DNA from: Flagellimonas aquimarina
GTDB lineage: Bacteria; Bacteroidota; Bacteroidia; Flavobacteriales; Flavobacteriaceae
Reading direction: 5' to 3'
Assembly: GCF_003149745.1 (NCBI RefSeq)
Contig: NZ_QGEG01000001.1
Location: forward strand, 1 to 64,000
Length of the DNA: 64,000 nt
In this document: positions 18,032-26,099 of the stretch, piece by piece
How the letters are laid out: each line of letters begins with the position of its first letter
Position numbering within the stretch: position 1 is the first letter of the stretch
Notes under the pieces: model-generated
Database searches by the model: none
Seen by the model: the letters and a program-made list of their open reading frames with translations, nothing else
What the model was told of the DNA's origin: nothing
Program-made: the position numbers and the translations under genes

Positions 18032-19144
18032 TTAATTGGCGTTTTCTTCGTCTTCTATTGCATTCCAGACTTTGATCTTTGCTTCCGCATCGAGGCCTGA
18101 TTTTACCTCTACAAAAATACCATCGCTTATGCCCAATTCTATATCCTTGCGCTCAAATTGTTGTTCTGACGTTTCTATTTCAACAAATGGTTTTTTGGTT
18201 TCACCGTCAAACTGGACAAGAGCTTCTTTTAGGGCCAAAACACTATCGGCGCGGGCTAAAATAATGGAGGCGTTTGCACTAAGACCTGCGCGTATGAATA
18301 CAGAATCCTGCTTCTTCAATGTTCCTTTTATTTCAAATTGTATAGCTCCATTTTCCTCTTTCCCTTTTGGTGCAATGTAATCCAGTACCGCATTAAATAC
18401 TTGATCTTCAATAGCCCCTACCGTAATCTCTAAAGGCAAATCTTCCTTGATTTTCCCCACTTCGGATTCATCTACCTTACCCTCAAAAATCATTTTTTCC
18501 ACATCCGCAATGGCCGCAATCGTAGTTCCCTCATTAAAATTGTTGCTTTCGATTACCTGATTTCCCACTTCAACAGGAACTTCGAGCACCATACCACTTA
18601 CAGTAGAGCGAATCAATGTATTGGCTGCATTTCTAAAACCACTTGTGGTTCCTGTGTTCACAATATCAAAACGCTTGTTCGCCGCTCCATACGACTGCTT
18701 TGCCTGATCGTAGGTTACTTGGGCACGTTCCAAATCTGCTTTTGAAATTACACCTTTGTTAAAAAGTGTCAACTGACGTTCATAGTTTCTTTTCTGATCA
18801 TCTAAATTGATTTTAGCCTCATCAATGCTATTCCTAGCATCATTTAATGCATTTAGATTAGGCACGACCTTAATCTTGGCCAACAGATCTCCGGATTTAA
18901 CATAGTCTCCGCCTTCCACATATATTTCTTCTATGACACCAGAAATGTTTGGTTTGATCAGCACCTCTTCCAAAGGAAGAATACTACCGGTCGCAACGGC
19001 TTTTTTTACAATATTTTGTTTGCTAAGTTTTTCTGTCTCATATACTACTGGGTCTTCTGAGTTCTTTTGGTACAAATAATACATTGAGCCCCCGAATACT
19101 ACAACGATGAGCAACAGAATGATAATGGTTACTGACTTTTTCAT
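18032..19144 (-). CDS. MacA/HlyD-type periplasmic adaptor, copy 1
   Basis: A 370-residue membrane-fusion protein with an N-terminal transmembrane helix (about 5-24), split lipoyl domain (VLIKPNISGVIEEIYVEGG and STVSGMVLEVPVEVGN), a helical hairpin and C-terminal beta domains. It is a clear paralog of the adaptor at 13601-14713. It follows the first permease pair by 37 bases. No TolC gene follows this copy, so it probably shares the single TolC downstream or another one elsewhere. Confidence 0.92.
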   Translation of the reverse strand: MKKSVTIIILLLIVVVFGGSMYYLYQKNSEDPVVYETEKLSKQNIVKKAVATGSILPLEEVLIKPNISGVIEEIYVEGGDYVKSGDLLAKIKVVPNLNALNDARNSIDEAKINLDDQKRNYERQLTLFNKGVISKADLERAQVTYDQAKQSYGAANKRFDIVNTGTTSGFRNAANTLIRSTVSGMVLEVPVEVGNQVIESNNFNEGTTIAAIADVEKMIFEGKVDESEVGKIKEDLPLEITVGAIEDQVFNAVLDYIAPKGKEENGAIQFEIKGTLKKQDSVFIRAGLSANASIILARADSVLALKEALVQFDGETKKPFVEIETSEQQFERKDIELGISDGIFVEVKSGLDAEAKIKVWNAIEDEENAN

Positions 19145-19181
19145 TTTGATTGATATAGTTTATTTTGACTGACTTTATTTT

Positions 19182-20441
19182 TTACTCTGTTCTTAAGGCT
19201 TCAATAGGACGCACACGAATAGCACTTTGGGCAGGTATAAATCCTGCCAGCAAACCTGAAATCATTAATATCATCAGTGCTCCACTTACCACTCCTACAC
19301 TTACACTTGGGTTAACGAACATATCTACTGGCCCTACACTATCCAATAGGGAATTGATTCCATAGATGACCAATGCACCAAAAATAATACCTGTCATTCC
19401 AGAGATGATGGTAAGGAAAATGGATTCCATCAATATTTGTTTCTTAATGGACATGGGTTGTTCCCCCAAAGCCCTCCGAATGCCAATTTCCTTTGTACGC
19501 TCCTTTACAACAATGAGCATGATGTTACTAACCCCAATAATTCCTGAAAGCAATACCATAATACCAACAAGATATGCTATGGCCTTTAGTCCAAAAAATA
19601 GACTCTCCACCCTATTAAACTGTTCATACAGGTCAAAATAACCTATTGCCCTATTATCTTCTGGATGCACCTTATGTCTTTTGCGCATTTCATCAACAAT
19701 ACTTTCCTTAAGCTGCGAAATAGAACTTCCGTCATGCGCTGTTATGGCCATCCAACCTACATCCTCTCCTCTATTAAAAGCTTGTGAAAAAGAAGTGAAC
19801 GGCACAAAGATTTCTTTTTGTGCTTCTTCTCCATCACCATCATTGTTGTTTTTCTTATAGGTACCTATTACCATAAAATTAACTCCTTGAATCTTTATAT
19901 AAGACCCCAGCACCTCTTCATCTTTTTCATAGAGCTCAGACTTAACCCCTTGACCAATGATGGCCACTTTTCTTTTCTCCTTAATATCATTATGGTTTAG
20001 AAAACGTCCAGAAGTGACTGTCATCGGATCCTGATTGATAATTTCTGGATAATCGCCATAAATATTATAAGCACCAACATGAATCCCCCTGGTCACATTT
20101 CCGCCGCCTCTAAAGCCTCCTAGTTGGTTTCTAGGGGATATAAACTTAAGGTTGGGCACATTGTCCCAAATTGCCTGAACATCGTTTACTTTGAATTCAA
20201 AACTTCTGCCTTTGGGTAGGCCTTCATACGCTTTTGTGGTACTTCGGGTCCACATAAACATGGTATTGGTGGCAATATCACCAAAATCTTTTCTTATACC
20301 GTTTTCAAAACCTTTTCCGGCCGCCAATAATACTATTAGAATAAAAATACCCCAGCAAACCCCAAATGCTGTTAATATGGTTCTCCCAACGTTGCTGGTG
20401 AGAACCTCCAAGATTTCTCTCCATCTATCTTTATTGAACAT
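19182..20441 (-). CDS. FtsX/MacB-like ABC transporter permease, type B of block 1
   Basis: A 419-residue permease: N-terminal helix (GRTILTAFGVCWGIFILIVLL), MacB_PCD periplasmic domain, three C-terminal helices, coupling segment ERTKEIGIRRALGEQPMSIKKQ and the tail IRVRPIEALRTE. The stretch NTMFMWTRSTTKAYEGLPKGR parallels NSLFVWGQSTSEPYKGFERGR in the permease at 14752-16008, which marks both as type B. It lies 29 bases downstream of the type A permease of the same block. Confidence 0.91.
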   Translation of the reverse strand: MFNKDRWREILEVLTSNVGRTILTAFGVCWGIFILIVLLAAGKGFENGIRKDFGDIATNTMFMWTRSTTKAYEGLPKGRSFEFKVNDVQAIWDNVPNLKFISPRNQLGGFRGGGNVTRGIHVGAYNIYGDYPEIINQDPMTVTSGRFLNHNDIKEKRKVAIIGQGVKSELYEKDEEVLGSYIKIQGVNFMVIGTYKKNNNDGDGEEAQKEIFVPFTSFSQAFNRGEDVGWMAITAHDGSSISQLKESIVDEMRKRHKVHPEDNRAIGYFDLYEQFNRVESLFFGLKAIAYLVGIMVLLSGIIGVSNIMLIVVKERTKEIGIRRALGEQPMSIKKQILMESIFLTIISGMTGIIFGALVIYGINSLLDSVGPVDMFVNPSVSVGVVSGALMILMISGLLAGFIPAQSAIRVRPIEALRTE

Positions 20442-20470
20442 TGTTTTCTTTTCTGTTTTGGAAGAACATT

Positions 20471-21715
20471 TTATTCATCTCTTAAAGATTCTATTACCTG
20501 AACTTTGGCGGCTCTCCATGCTGGTACGAACCCAGCTAGGGTTCCTGCAAGAATAAGTACCATTACCGTGGAAAATGCAACATTGAAGTTGACCGAAGGA
20601 TTGACTATGTAATCAATTTCAACATGTGGCCCAACTACTTCAAGTAAGGTCATACTAAAAATAAGCCCTGTAAAGCCTGAAATTGAGGTCACAAAAATAG
20701 ATTCATGTAAAATCATGCCAACGATTGACCAAGGTTTAGCACCAAGCGCTTTTCTTATTCCAATTTCCCTTGTCCGTTCTTTAACTACAATAAGCATAAT
20801 ATTGCTTACCCCTACTACCCCTGCTATAATGGTACAGACACCAACAAACCAGAAAAAAAGTTTCATGTTGCCGGTTATGCCATAGTATCGCTTTGCTTCT
20901 TCCATTGCGCTCCAAACTCTTACACCAGAATCGTCTTGTGGCGCTACAATGTGTTCCTCTTTAAGGTAATCTCTTAAATTATCTTTGAAAGCTATTGCCT
21001 GTGCAACTGCCTCTTCAAAATTTTCAACTGGTGGAAGTGTATATGACAATGTATTAAGTTTGTCATCACCATTAAAAACCCGCTGCGCTGTTGTTATGGG
21101 AATATAGATTCTTTCTTCTTCTCTTTCGTTTTGCTCATTGAACACTCCTATTATGGTGAATCTGATTCCGGAAATATCAATTGATTCCCCCACAGGGGTC
21201 TCAACTTTACTGAAGACATCTTCTTTTATTTTTTTTCCTATGATCGCAACTTTCCCCAGTGAAACTTCATCCTTGTAATTTATAAAGCGTCCTTCTGCCG
21301 TGCTAAAACCTTCAATAAACTGAAATTCGGAAGAGACCCCTTGTATGCCATAGACCAAAGCCTCATTGCCATAGACTATATTCACGTTCCGCACAAAAAC
21401 TCTTGGGGATTCATACTCAATTTTGTCTTTGAACAAACGACCTGCCATCTCATAGTCGTTATTCTTAAACCGGATTCTTCTCCCTGGGTTTAAACCCATA
21501 TGTTCTTTTGCTGTAACTCCAGGCCATGCCCATACACTAGTGGTGGCATCTTGCTTGAATTCCTTTTCAATGCCATTCTGCATTCCCTGCCCAAAACCCA
21601 GTAAAATAACTAGTATAAAAATACCAGAGGCCACGGATAGCCCGGTAAGAAAAGTACGCAATTTGTTCTTTCGGATGGTGTCAAATATTTCTTGCCACCT
21701 TTCAATGTCGAACAT
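20471..21715 (-). CDS. FtsX/MacB-like ABC transporter permease, type A of block 1
   Basis: A 414-residue permease when started at the ATG at 21715 (MFDIERWQEIF). A longer frame to 21772 exists, but the chosen start aligns with the other three permeases. It has the N-terminal helix, MacB_PCD domain and FtsX helices, with the coupling segment ERTREIGIRKALGAKPWSIV. It is the first gene of the nine-gene export group running down to tsaB. The 114 bases upstream are very AT-rich and hold no clear terminator or promoter box. Confidence 0.91.
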   Translation of the reverse strand: MFDIERWQEIFDTIRKNKLRTFLTGLSVASGIFILVILLGFGQGMQNGIEKEFKQDATTSVWAWPGVTAKEHMGLNPGRRIRFKNNDYEMAGRLFKDKIEYESPRVFVRNVNIVYGNEALVYGIQGVSSEFQFIEGFSTAEGRFINYKDEVSLGKVAIIGKKIKEDVFSKVETPVGESIDISGIRFTIIGVFNEQNEREEERIYIPITTAQRVFNGDDKLNTLSYTLPPVENFEEAVAQAIAFKDNLRDYLKEEHIVAPQDDSGVRVWSAMEEAKRYYGITGNMKLFFWFVGVCTIIAGVVGVSNIMLIVVKERTREIGIRKALGAKPWSIVGMILHESIFVTSISGFTGLIFSMTLLEVVGPHVEIDYIVNPSVNFNVAFSTVMVLILAGTLAGFVPAWRAAKVQVIESLRDE

Positions 21716-21829
21716 AATGGTTGGTGTTTGATGATTGATGAAATACGCGAACGTACTTCTATATGACATCATCTACATCCAATTGTTACACTTCAACGTC
21801 AAAAAAAATGTTAAAATTTTAAAAATATC

Positions 21830-22042
21830 TTAATTACGCATCTTTTTGTAGATAAAATAAAAAAGTCCGGCAACCAAAACATAGGGAATGGCCATTAGGT
21901 AAACAATGCCATTGTTAATTCCCTCCGCAATTTTTCCATCTGCCTCGCTTTCCACAACAGCTCTGCACATAGCACATTGTGCATCCCCCGTGTACGGAAG
22001 TACTAGCAAAACAATGAGCAGTATGGAAAATCTAGCTTTCAT
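21830..22042 (-). CDS. Small exported CxxC membrane protein, function unknown
   Basis: A 70-residue protein from the ATG at 22042; a longer frame adds an implausible Cys-rich leader. A signal peptide (MKARFSILLIVLLVL) is cleaved near TGDAQ, leaving an N-terminal QCAMCRAVVES with a CxxC pair, then a short linker and one transmembrane helix (about 46-66) ending in KKMRN. The CxxC would face the periplasm. It is the last gene of a group with DUF420, SCO1 and a SCO-like gene, 8 bases after DUF420, so a role in oxidase assembly (copper, heme or thiol handling) is a reasonable guess. I do not recognise a named family. Confidence 0.72.
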   Translation of the reverse strand: MKARFSILLIVLLVLPYTGDAQCAMCRAVVESEADGKIAEGINNGIVYLMAIPYVLVAGLFYFIYKKMRN

Positions 22043-22050
22043 ATGGAACT

Positions 22051-22587
22051 TTAGTGTAGATAATATGGAGAAATCATTAAGTAGACAACAACACCTGTTA
22101 TAGCAACATACAACCATACTGGAAAAGTGTATCTAGCCCATAACTTGTGGGCGTCATAATTTTCTAAATATGCTTTAGAATAAGTAATCAGCACCAAAGG
22201 AATGACAGAAATGGAAAGTAGAATATGGGTTATGAGAATAAAATAATAAATGTATCTTATCACTCCCTCCCCTCCAAATGAGGTGCTTTCTGAAGTCATG
22301 TGGTAAGCTACGTACATAACCAAGAACAATACCGAAAGCGCCACACAGGTGGTCATAAGTTTATAATGTAATCCGTATTTGCCCTTTTTAATTGCCACAA
22401 TTGCCAAAACCAACAAGACAGCTGTAATTCCATTTATGGTTGCATAAATTGGTGGTAAAAAAGATAGTGGTTCAATATTAGGAATCTTATAGCTGAATAA
22501 TATTAATACCTCCAAAGGGATAGCAATGGATATTATTGCAATCCAAATATTTAAACGCTTTTCCTTGGCAGAAATATTTTTTTTCAT
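22051..22587 (-). CDS. DUF420 membrane protein (CtaM/YozB-like)
   Basis: A 178-residue inner-membrane protein with five predicted helices. Histidines lie in helix-edge motifs (GLHYKLM, VAYHMTSE, LITHILLS, YDAHKLWARY), as in DUF420 proteins. Members of this family, such as CtaM in Firmicutes, are needed to mature heme-copper oxidases. Its start overlaps the SCO1 stop by 4 bases (ATGA), so the two are translationally coupled. The setting fits an oxidase assembly factor; the exact step is not known from sequence. Confidence 0.87.
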   Translation of the reverse strand: MKKNISAKEKRLNIWIAIISIAIPLEVLILFSYKIPNIEPLSFLPPIYATINGITAVLLVLAIVAIKKGKYGLHYKLMTTCVALSVLFLVMYVAYHMTSESTSFGGEGVIRYIYYFILITHILLSISVIPLVLITYSKAYLENYDAHKLWARYTFPVWLYVAITGVVVYLMISPYYLH

Positions 22588-23330
22588 TCTTCTAATAATA
22601 ATTTTTTAATATCCTCCTTTAACATTGTAATCTGCTGCGGTTCACCTTCAGCGCTCACGGCTTGTTTTTCTGTAATTGTTCCGCGGTAGTATATTAGTGG
22701 ATTTCCATTTTCATCATCTCTAGAGCGGATGTATCCTTGCTTGTCAACTAATGCGAACATTCCTGAATGTTCAAAACCTCCAGGAGCATCTTCAACCTCA
22801 TTTGCGACAATATAAAAACCTTCTTGGGCCAACCTATAAATCTCATCTCTATCACCGGTCATTAAATGCCAATCCATGTCAGTTATTCCATAACGTTGTG
22901 CATATTTTTTTAAAACCGTTGGGGCATCGTATCTCGGATTAATGGTAAAAGATGCAACTCCAAAATCCTCATAATCATTAAATGTGTTTTGAAGTTCTAC
23001 CAAATTTTTTGTCATTATTGGACAAATGGTAGGGCATGTGGTAAAGAAAAACTCAACAACATAAACCTTCCCTAAATAATCTTTGTCTGAGATAAGTAAA
23101 CTGTCTTGGTTTAAGAATGAAAAGGCAGGGACCTTTCTCTTTTGGCCATTATTAACTATAAATCCCACACTATTTTTAAGGGAACCAACACTCATTCGGT
23201 CTTTCTTAATTACAGAACCGCTCTTTAATTGATTTACGATTCTTGGGATAAAAATGATTCCAAATATTAGAATGATAAAGGATACCCAGATGTAAGTATA
23301 TTTCTTTTTGCTATTTGCTCCTGTTGGCAT
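22584..23330 (-). CDS. SCO1/SenC-family copper chaperone for cytochrome oxidase
   Basis: A 248-residue membrane-anchored thioredoxin-fold protein with one N-terminal helix (about 12-30). The copper ligands are all present: CPTIC (Cys99 and Cys103 in FFTTCPTICPIM) and His188 in GGFEHSGMF. SCO proteins load the CuA site of oxidase subunit II, encoded here as coxB at 49110-50168. It overlaps the SCO-like gene upstream by 20 bases and DUF420 downstream by 4, so the group is tightly coupled. Confidence 0.94.
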   Translation of the reverse strand: MPTGANSKKKYTYIWVSFIILIFGIIFIPRIVNQLKSGSVIKKDRMSVGSLKNSVGFIVNNGQKRKVPAFSFLNQDSLLISDKDYLGKVYVVEFFFTTCPTICPIMTKNLVELQNTFNDYEDFGVASFTINPRYDAPTVLKKYAQRYGITDMDWHLMTGDRDEIYRLAQEGFYIVANEVEDAPGGFEHSGMFALVDKQGYIRSRDDENGNPLIYYRGTITEKQAVSAEGEPQQITMLKEDIKKLLLEE

Positions 23331-23943
23331 TGTTTTTCTTTAAAGCTAGACGATATTCTGCAAGAATTATCTTAACATCGTCTTCCATTTTATTATTGAG
23401 TTCTGCAACGGAGGTTGTATTAAAGCCATATTTGATTTCTTCATCTTCGTCATCATTGCGCCCTCTAAGGTTTCTGTTTTTATCAACTATGAACACATAA
23501 GGTGTAGACAAATTTTCATCTAAGGACAAATTGGTCTTCAACCCATGGAAGAAGGTCTTTACCTCAGCTTCATTGCCATATGCAAAATTCCATTTTTCAA
23601 CATTTGAAAGTGTTCCAAGTTCGTCCTTTAAGGATTTGACTTTATCCTCAGTTCCATCTAGAACAACCATTACAATTTGAAAATCTTTGAAATCCTTGAA
23701 GCGCTTATAAATTTTCTGATTCAGGTTAAAAGCATTTCCTTTTTTCTGCTCTATTTCACCCCCCATAAAGCCCAAAATAGTAATCTTATCATTCAGATTT
23801 ACCGCATTATCAATCTGAGATACATTGGGAATATTCTCTGTAAGCACAGGCAACTTTCCAAAGTTATTGACACCAGAAGCAAAGAACAAATAGGCCACTA
23901 GAGGGAATATGAACAAAACAACTAAAACAAAGGCCTTTTTCAT
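23311..23943 (-). CDS. SCO-like membrane-anchored protein lacking copper ligands
   Basis: A 210-residue protein from the ATG at 23943 (MKKAFVLVVLF), preferred over an upstream in-frame ATG. One N-terminal helix precedes a domain with the flow of a thioredoxin/SCO fold: KITILGFMGGE where SCO has its CPxxCP loop, FQIVMVVLDGTE, and STPYVFIVDKNRNLRGRNDDE matching the strand before the SCO C-terminus (FALVDKQGYIRSRDDE in the neighbour). It has no Cys at all. Its C-terminus overlaps the SCO1 gene by 20 bases. It is probably a divergent SCO paralog with a structural or partner role; this is inference. Confidence 0.68.
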   Translation of the reverse strand: MKKAFVLVVLFIFPLVAYLFFASGVNNFGKLPVLTENIPNVSQIDNAVNLNDKITILGFMGGEIEQKKGNAFNLNQKIYKRFKDFKDFQIVMVVLDGTEDKVKSLKDELGTLSNVEKWNFAYGNEAEVKTFFHGLKTNLSLDENLSTPYVFIVDKNRNLRGRNDDEDEEIKYGFNTTSVAELNNKMEDDVKIILAEYRLALKKNNANRSK

Positions 23944-23958
23944 TTTAATTTTATAGTA

Positions 23959-23998
23959 CAAAAATAAAAGACGGTCAAGAAACCGTCTTTTATCACTG
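23959..23998 (-). terminator. Intrinsic terminator after coxIV gene
   Basis: A perfect 12-base-pair stem (ATAAAAGACGGT at 23964-23975 with ACCGTCTTTTAT at 23982-23993) around a six-base loop. Leftward, the strand continues as a T-rich tract. It separates the oxidase structural genes from the assembly group. The T tract also contains TATTTTTG (23966-23959), an exact -7 box that could start the next transcript 16 bases before the SCO-like ATG. Confidence 0.85.
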
Positions 23999-24009
23999 TT
24001 AATACTTTC

Positions 24010-24393
24010 TTAGAAGTTCCAAGCTAGGAAGCCTTCTTTAAATACGTTATAAATGTAATCTGCTTCAAACAGCAATATGAATATCAAATAACAAACCAAG
24101 AAAATTGGAGTCCACACAATAGCTCTTCTCAAAGCACTTTTTTCATCTCTTAGGTGCATAAAGTCCCAAGCAATGTAATAAGCTTTAACTAAAGTAAGGA
24201 TGATGAAAATCCAGTTAAGGAGTTTCATTCCCAAAAAGTAGTTTTTGGTCAAGAATTCTGGCTTTGTAATACCCAGACCAACTTCTACCGCTGTTACTAT
24301 AGTTAGAAAAATAAGTACACCCCAAATCTTTTGGATGTTTGACTTGAATTTTACCAGTCCTCTAAAAATTTCCAGTTTATGCTCGTGTGCCAT
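24010..24393 (-). CDS. Cytochrome c oxidase subunit IV family protein
   Basis: A 127-residue inner-membrane protein with three helices: about 22-43 (IWGVLIFLTIVTAVEVGLGI), 54-76 and 92-112. The pairing of a conserved Glu in the first helix with LVKAYYIAWDFMHL before the second loop fits the prokaryotic COX4/CyoD family, a small subunit that stabilises the oxidase. It is the last gene of the ctaB-III-III-IV group and is followed by a strong terminator. Confidence 0.88.
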   Translation of the reverse strand: MAHEHKLEIFRGLVKFKSNIQKIWGVLIFLTIVTAVEVGLGITKPEFLTKNYFLGMKLLNWIFIILTLVKAYYIAWDFMHLRDEKSALRRAIVWTPIFLVCYLIFILLFEADYIYNVFKEGFLAWNF

Positions 24394-24444
24394 TTAAAAA
24401 GTTTATGTCTTGACCTCCATTTTTATGGAAGTGAAAATTAAATT

Positions 24445-25419
24445 TTATACCAAATAAAAGAATGTAAATACAAATACCCATACTAAATCCACAAAGTGCC
24501 AGTACAGACCAACTTTCTCTACCATCTCATAGTGTCCTCTTTTTTCATAAGTGCCTAAAATCACATTAAAAAATATGATGATATTGATCAGTACACCTGA
24601 AAATACGTGAAAGCCGTGAAAACCAGTAATGAAAAAGAAAAAGTCTGCAAACAGTCTACTTCCATATTCATTATGGATAAGGTTTGCCCCTTCCACTACT
24701 TGTGTGGCATTTTTGAGCTTGGCCAAGGACTCTTGACGAGTCAATAACGTTTTTTCCCCTTCTTCGTTAATGGTCTCTGTACGAATCAAAATGTTCGGGC
24801 TTGCCTTAAAACCTTCAATTACTTCATTAAGAGAAAAGGATGTTGTATAACCATCTGCTTGATACCAAATCCCAGCATTTTTCTCATGTTTTATCCTATC
24901 TTCTGGCAATTCCGTTGAGAAATCCCGTAATGCAGCACGTTCGCCCGTTTCTGCATTTACAAACTGAAGTATTCTACCTCCTTTGGTTTCTAGAGCTCCG
25001 TAATCTCCTTTTATAAAGGTTGCCCATTCCCAAGCTTGTGAGCCCACGAAAATTGCTCCCCCAATAATTGTAAGGAACATATAAAAGATAACCTTCTTTT
25101 GCAGCATTTTATGCCCTGCATCCACAGCAAGCACCATGGTCACCGAGGACATAATCAAAATAAACGTCATAAACGCCACATAATACATAGGGAAATTGCC
25201 ATGAAAGAAAGGTACGTGGGTAAAAACCTCATCGGCAATAGGCCATGTTTCTATAAACTTAAACCTAGAAAAGCCGTAAGAAACCAAGAAACCAGAAAAG
25301 GTCAAGGCATCTGAGACAATAAAAAACCACATCATCATTTTTCCATAACTAGCATTTAGCGGACGATTTCCGCCTCCCCAAACGCTATCTTCTGTACCGG
25401 TTGTTACCGTTGTATCCAT
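24445..25419 (-). CDS. Cytochrome c oxidase subunit III with large internal insertion
   Basis: A 324-residue subunit III. The helices before and after the middle match the family (FFIVSDALTFSGFLVSYGF, GSQAWEWATFIKG, ITGFHGFHVFSGVLIN, YWHFVDLVWVFVFTFFYLV). Between the helix ending EWATFIKG and the one starting RLFADFFFF lies a hydrophilic insertion of about 118 residues (137-255) absent from the neighbouring subunit III. Subunit III stabilises the oxidase core and supports proton uptake; the insertion probably forms an extramembrane cap. It has its own candidate promoter upstream. Confidence 0.92.
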   Translation of the reverse strand: MDTTVTTGTEDSVWGGGNRPLNASYGKMMMWFFIVSDALTFSGFLVSYGFSRFKFIETWPIADEVFTHVPFFHGNFPMYYVAFMTFILIMSSVTMVLAVDAGHKMLQKKVIFYMFLTIIGGAIFVGSQAWEWATFIKGDYGALETKGGRILQFVNAETGERAALRDFSTELPEDRIKHEKNAGIWYQADGYTTSFSLNEVIEGFKASPNILIRTETINEEGEKTLLTRQESLAKLKNATQVVEGANLIHNEYGSRLFADFFFFITGFHGFHVFSGVLINIIIFFNVILGTYEKRGHYEMVEKVGLYWHFVDLVWVFVFTFFYLV

Positions 25420-25447
25420 AAAAAAGGTCGTTTTAATAAAACTTTCA

Positions 25448-25474
25448 CAAATTTACATTTTTTGGCGTATTCAA
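25448..25474 (-). promoter_or_regulatory. Putative promoter for the coxIII-coxIV pair
   Basis: On the minus strand TAAATTTG (25455-25448) matches the TAnnTTTG -7 box, with a TTG at 25474-25472 spaced 16 bases upstream, slightly short of the usual 17-23. It lies about 29 bases before the ATG in a 92-base gap. Confidence 0.45.
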
Positions 25475-25511
25475 AAAGATAAAGTTGAATGAAAACTATT
25501 TCTCTTAATAT

Positions 25512-26093
25512 TTATTTTACGAAATACATGAATAGTATCAAATACACCCAAAGAAAATCTAAAAAATGCCAAAATGTGGCACCTAACTCCATTCCCAACA
25601 TATTATTGGGCATATACTTTCCTCTTAACTGTTGTGCCAAAACCACGAGCAACGAGATTAACCCTGCAACCACATGGACTATATGAACTGCAGCGATTAA
25701 AAAAACATAGGACATTTTAATGCTGCTGGTAGGTCCCGTAAAATAATATCCATTTTCCAACATTTGGGAAAACCCTACAAATTGCAGCACAATAAAAGAG
25801 ATTCCCAGTGCCAGCGTTATCAATAAAAATATAGTTCCTTGTTTTTGATTGTTTTTCCCCACCGCCAACTTGGCCAATAGATAAGTTAGACTGCTTAGGA
25901 TAATTATGGCGGTACTTATAAAAAAAGCTTGGGGCAGTTCCAGATCACTGATCCAATCATCTCTTTTACTACTTACAATGTATGCACTGGTCCAACCTGC
26001 AAAACCCATGATCAGACTCACAATACCAAACCAGAGCATCATCTTCTTTGCACGCCTTTTTTTCTCCTCTATACTCCCTTGGGTCAAATCCAT
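25512..26093 (-). CDS. Heme-copper oxidase subunit III, short form
   Basis: A 193-residue five-helix subunit III (KKMMLWFGIVSLIMGFAGW, SSLTYLLAKLAVG, IAAVHIVHVVAGLISLLVVL, TFWHFLDFLWVYLILFMYFV). It lacks the first two helices and the insertion seen in the following paralog. Two adjacent subunit III genes before subunit IV are a layout I recall from other flavobacteria; whether both enter the same enzyme is not known here. It begins 6 bases after the ctaB stop. Confidence 0.92.
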   Translation of the reverse strand: MDLTQGSIEEKKRRAKKMMLWFGIVSLIMGFAGWTSAYIVSSKRDDWISDLELPQAFFISTAIIILSSLTYLLAKLAVGKNNQKQGTIFLLITLALGISFIVLQFVGFSQMLENGYYFTGPTSSIKMSYVFLIAAVHIVHVVAGLISLLVVLAQQLRGKYMPNNMLGMELGATFWHFLDFLWVYLILFMYFVK

Positions 26094-26099
26094 ATTCTT

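Noticed and set aside
21806..21826. AT palindrome TTAAAATTTTAA after the small CxxC gene
   Set aside because: Pure A/T stem without loop or T tract; too weak to call a terminator.
24413..24436. Short hairpin between coxIV and coxIII genes
   Set aside because: Only a five-base stem with no T tract; not a terminator.
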